Assembly (NCBI GenBank): GCA_947175845.1
Contig: CAMWOK010000163.1
Span: 1 to 6,860, forward strand
Origin: an uncultured Lachnospiraceae bacterium
GTDB taxonomy: Bacteria > Bacillota > Clostridia > Lachnospirales > Lachnospiraceae
Length of the DNA stretch: 6,860 bases
Direction: 5' to 3'
The position numbers were made by a program, and so were the translations under genes. Positions 5,640 through 6,860 of the stretch are shown here, piece after piece. The stretch's first letter is position 1; each line of letters starts with the position of its first letter. The notes beneath the pieces are model-generated. The model saw only the letters and a list, made by a program, of their open reading frames with translations. It made no database searches and was not told the origin of the DNA.

Positions 5640-6185
5640 ATGACAACACAAACACTGCCCAGAACGGGCCAAAAGAGGGGCGTCCGACTGAAATACCTGA
5701 CCCTCACAGGGCTTATGGCAGCCATGACAACCATTATGACTGCCTGCATCTGCCATATTCCCACCGGAATCAACGGCGGCTACATCCATTTTGGCGACGC
5801 TGTCATCTATCTCGCGGCAGCGCTGCTTCCCACCCCCTACGCGCTCGCGGCGGCGGCTATCGGCGGCGGACTTGCAGACCTTATGACCGCTCCCATGTGG
5901 GCGCCCGCAACCATCGTTATCAAGATGCTGATTGCACTCCCCTTTTCCAGCAAATCCGCCAAGATTGTCACCCCGCGCAATGTGGCTGCATCCGCCGCCG
6001 CATGTATTCTGTCAGGGGCTGGCTATTATATTGCCGAGTATCTGCTGTTTGGCGCATGGGCTGCGCCTGCCGCTTCCGTGGCGGGCACGCTGATTCAGTC
6101 CGGCGGCAGCGCGGTGTTCTTCGTCGTATTTGGGCTTGCACTCGACAGGACCCACACAAAGACCAAGTTTCTCAACAACCTTTAG
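5640..6185 (+). CDS. ECF transporter S component, TIGR04002-like, probable B6 vitamer uptake
   Basis: This 181-residue hydrophobic membrane protein has about five or six membrane segments: roughly residues 18-40, 52-64, 66-82, 88-102, 115-137 and 143-167. The segment NGGYIHFGDAVIYLAA (45-60) followed by LLPTPYALAAAAIGGGLADL is characteristic of the DUF1393/TIGR04002 S-component group. S components bind the vitamin and work with a shared EcfT-EcfA-EcfA' energising module encoded elsewhere; none is visible here. An excellent AGGAGG lies eight bases before the ATG. The gene sits 42 bases after the B6 kinase, and kinases of this sort are commonly paired with S components assigned to pyridoxine-type substrates (PdxU-like). 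B6 specificity is therefore inferred from context and is not visible in residues. A frame open from 5618 across this gene is a shadow. Confidence 0.85.
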   Translation: MTTQTLPRTGQKRGVRLKYLTLTGLMAAMTTIMTACICHIPTGINGGYIHFGDAVIYLAAALLPTPYALAAAAIGGGLADLMTAPMWAPATIVIKMLIALPFSSKSAKIVTPRNVAASAAACILSGAGYYIAEYLLFGAWAAPAASVAGTLIQSGGSAVFFVVFGLALDRTHTKTKFLNNL

Positions 6186-6211
6186 GAAACAGAAAGGAAG
6201 TTCAAATACTT

Positions 6212-6808
6212 ATGGCTGACATCCTATATACCTACAAAAACCAGGTTTACGCCAACATCACAAACCGCTGCGACTGCAGCTGTACGTTCTGCGTCCGATC
6301 CGCAAAGGACGCTGTCGGAGACGCAAAAACGCTGTGGCACAAAACAGAACCGACTCTTGCAGAAATCAGACAGGCAGTCGACCGTTTCGATTTTACAGGG
6401 TATGATGAACTGGTGTTTTGCGGCTACGGCGAACCAACCTGTGCGCTTGACAACCTGCTTGCAAGCGCTGCATATGTAAAGGAAAACCATCCTCTTTCTA
6501 TCCGGCTCAACACAAACGGACTGGGCAATCTCTACCATGGCAGAAATATCGTGCCGGAACTTGCAGGCGTGATCGACAGCGTCTCCATCAGCCTGAATGC
6601 CCCCACCGCCGAGAAGTACGAGGCCGTCACCCGGCCGCAGTTTGAAAACGCCTACCCTGCACTGCTCGAATTTGCATCCCTCGCCAAAGAAGCCTTTGCG
6701 CGCACACAGCTCTCGATTGTGGATGTCCTGCCTCCCGACGAGATTGCCGCGTGCCGGAAAATCGCAGATGACCGGGGCATTTACCTGAAAATCAGAAAAT
6801 ATAGTTAG
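6212..6808 (+). CDS. TatD-associated radical SAM protein (TIGR04038-like)
   Basis: This small radical SAM protein has 198 residues. The cluster motif is C20-x3-C24-x2-C27 in NRCDCSCTFCVRS, with an extra cysteine at 22. SAM-binding features follow: CGYGEPT at 70-76, RLNTNG, and a late-barrel SVSISLNAPTAEKYEAV. The end, SIVDVLPPDEI...CRKIADDRGIYLKIRKYS, matches the normal C-terminus of the group, so it is full length with no extra SPASM domain. The family is named for frequent linkage or fusion to TatD-type nucleases and its reaction is unknown; no TatD gene is seen here. I chose the ATG at 6212 (AAAGGAAG at 6193-6200), because the longer frame from 5618 runs through the S-component gene. It follows that gene by 26 bases, so all three plus-strand genes are likely one transcript. 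Confidence 0.85.
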   Translation: MADILYTYKNQVYANITNRCDCSCTFCVRSAKDAVGDAKTLWHKTEPTLAEIRQAVDRFDFTGYDELVFCGYGEPTCALDNLLASAAYVKENHPLSIRLNTNGLGNLYHGRNIVPELAGVIDSVSISLNAPTAEKYEAVTRPQFENAYPALLEFASLAKEAFARTQLSIVDVLPPDEIAACRKIADDRGIYLKIRKYS

Positions 6809-6860
6809 TACAATGAACATTAAGTTTCTGGTACATTGACGCAGAATGATTGTTTCAGAT
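6809..6860. other. Downstream flank, nothing assignable
   Basis: The 52 bases after the radical SAM stop contain imperfect direct copies GTACAATG (6808-6815) and GTACATTG (about 6831-6838), whose inner CAATG/CATTG could pair over only five bases. There is no convincing terminator or new gene start before the window ends. Confidence 0.4.

Noticed and set aside
5618..6808. A 396-codon plus-strand frame ending with the radical SAM protein
   Set aside because: The first 198 codons run through the S-component gene in another frame and give a composition unlike any membrane or SAM protein. The ribosome site and family start point to 6212.

Overview
The window reads as a chromosomal segment from a Gram-positive anaerobe of the Clostridia, most likely Lachnospiraceae. 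The evidence is strong AGGAGG-type ribosome sites, a clostridial DUF815 ATPase, a clostridial ferritin-like protein, and a TIGR04002/TIGR04038-type gene pair. GC content is moderately high for that group. This placement comes from recognising protein families by eye, without any database search. I see no rRNA, tRNA, CRISPR array or insertion sequence.

Left two thirds, minus strand. A compact run of four genes reads right to left from a good promoter at 3926-3954: a TtcA-like/LarE double PP-loop fusion (2160-3860), tcdA (1393-2163, sharing an ATGA overlap with the fusion), a 236-residue protein of unknown function (662-1372), and the N-terminal half of a DUF815 AAA ATPase that leaves the window at base 1. 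Gaps are -4, 20 and 25 bases, so this is probably one operon. The recognisable theme is anticodon-loop tRNA modification (2-thiocytidine-type thiolation and cyclic t6A) plus a sulfur-transfer module of the LarE type. Upstream on the same strand is a separate ferritin-like metal protein (3984-4532).

Right third, plus strand. A 216-base divergent region (4533-4748) carries an inverted repeat, TATACAC-N5-GTGTATA, over the likely -10 box. It is followed by three closely spaced genes: a pyridoxamine/pyridoxal kinase (4749-5597), an ECF transporter S component (5640-6185) and a small TatD-associated radical SAM protein (6212-6808). A vitamin S component beside a B6 kinase suggests uptake and phosphorylation trapping of a B6 vitamer. 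The role of the radical SAM protein is unknown.

The points most worth a second look are the double PP-loop fusion, which keeps cysteine sets typical of 4Fe-4S sulfurtransferases in both halves and a ribosome-site-like sequence at the seam; the operator-like repeat before the B6 kinase; a 14-bp palindrome present twice in the minus-strand operon; and the unknown protein with an ESPD...GLEV motif.
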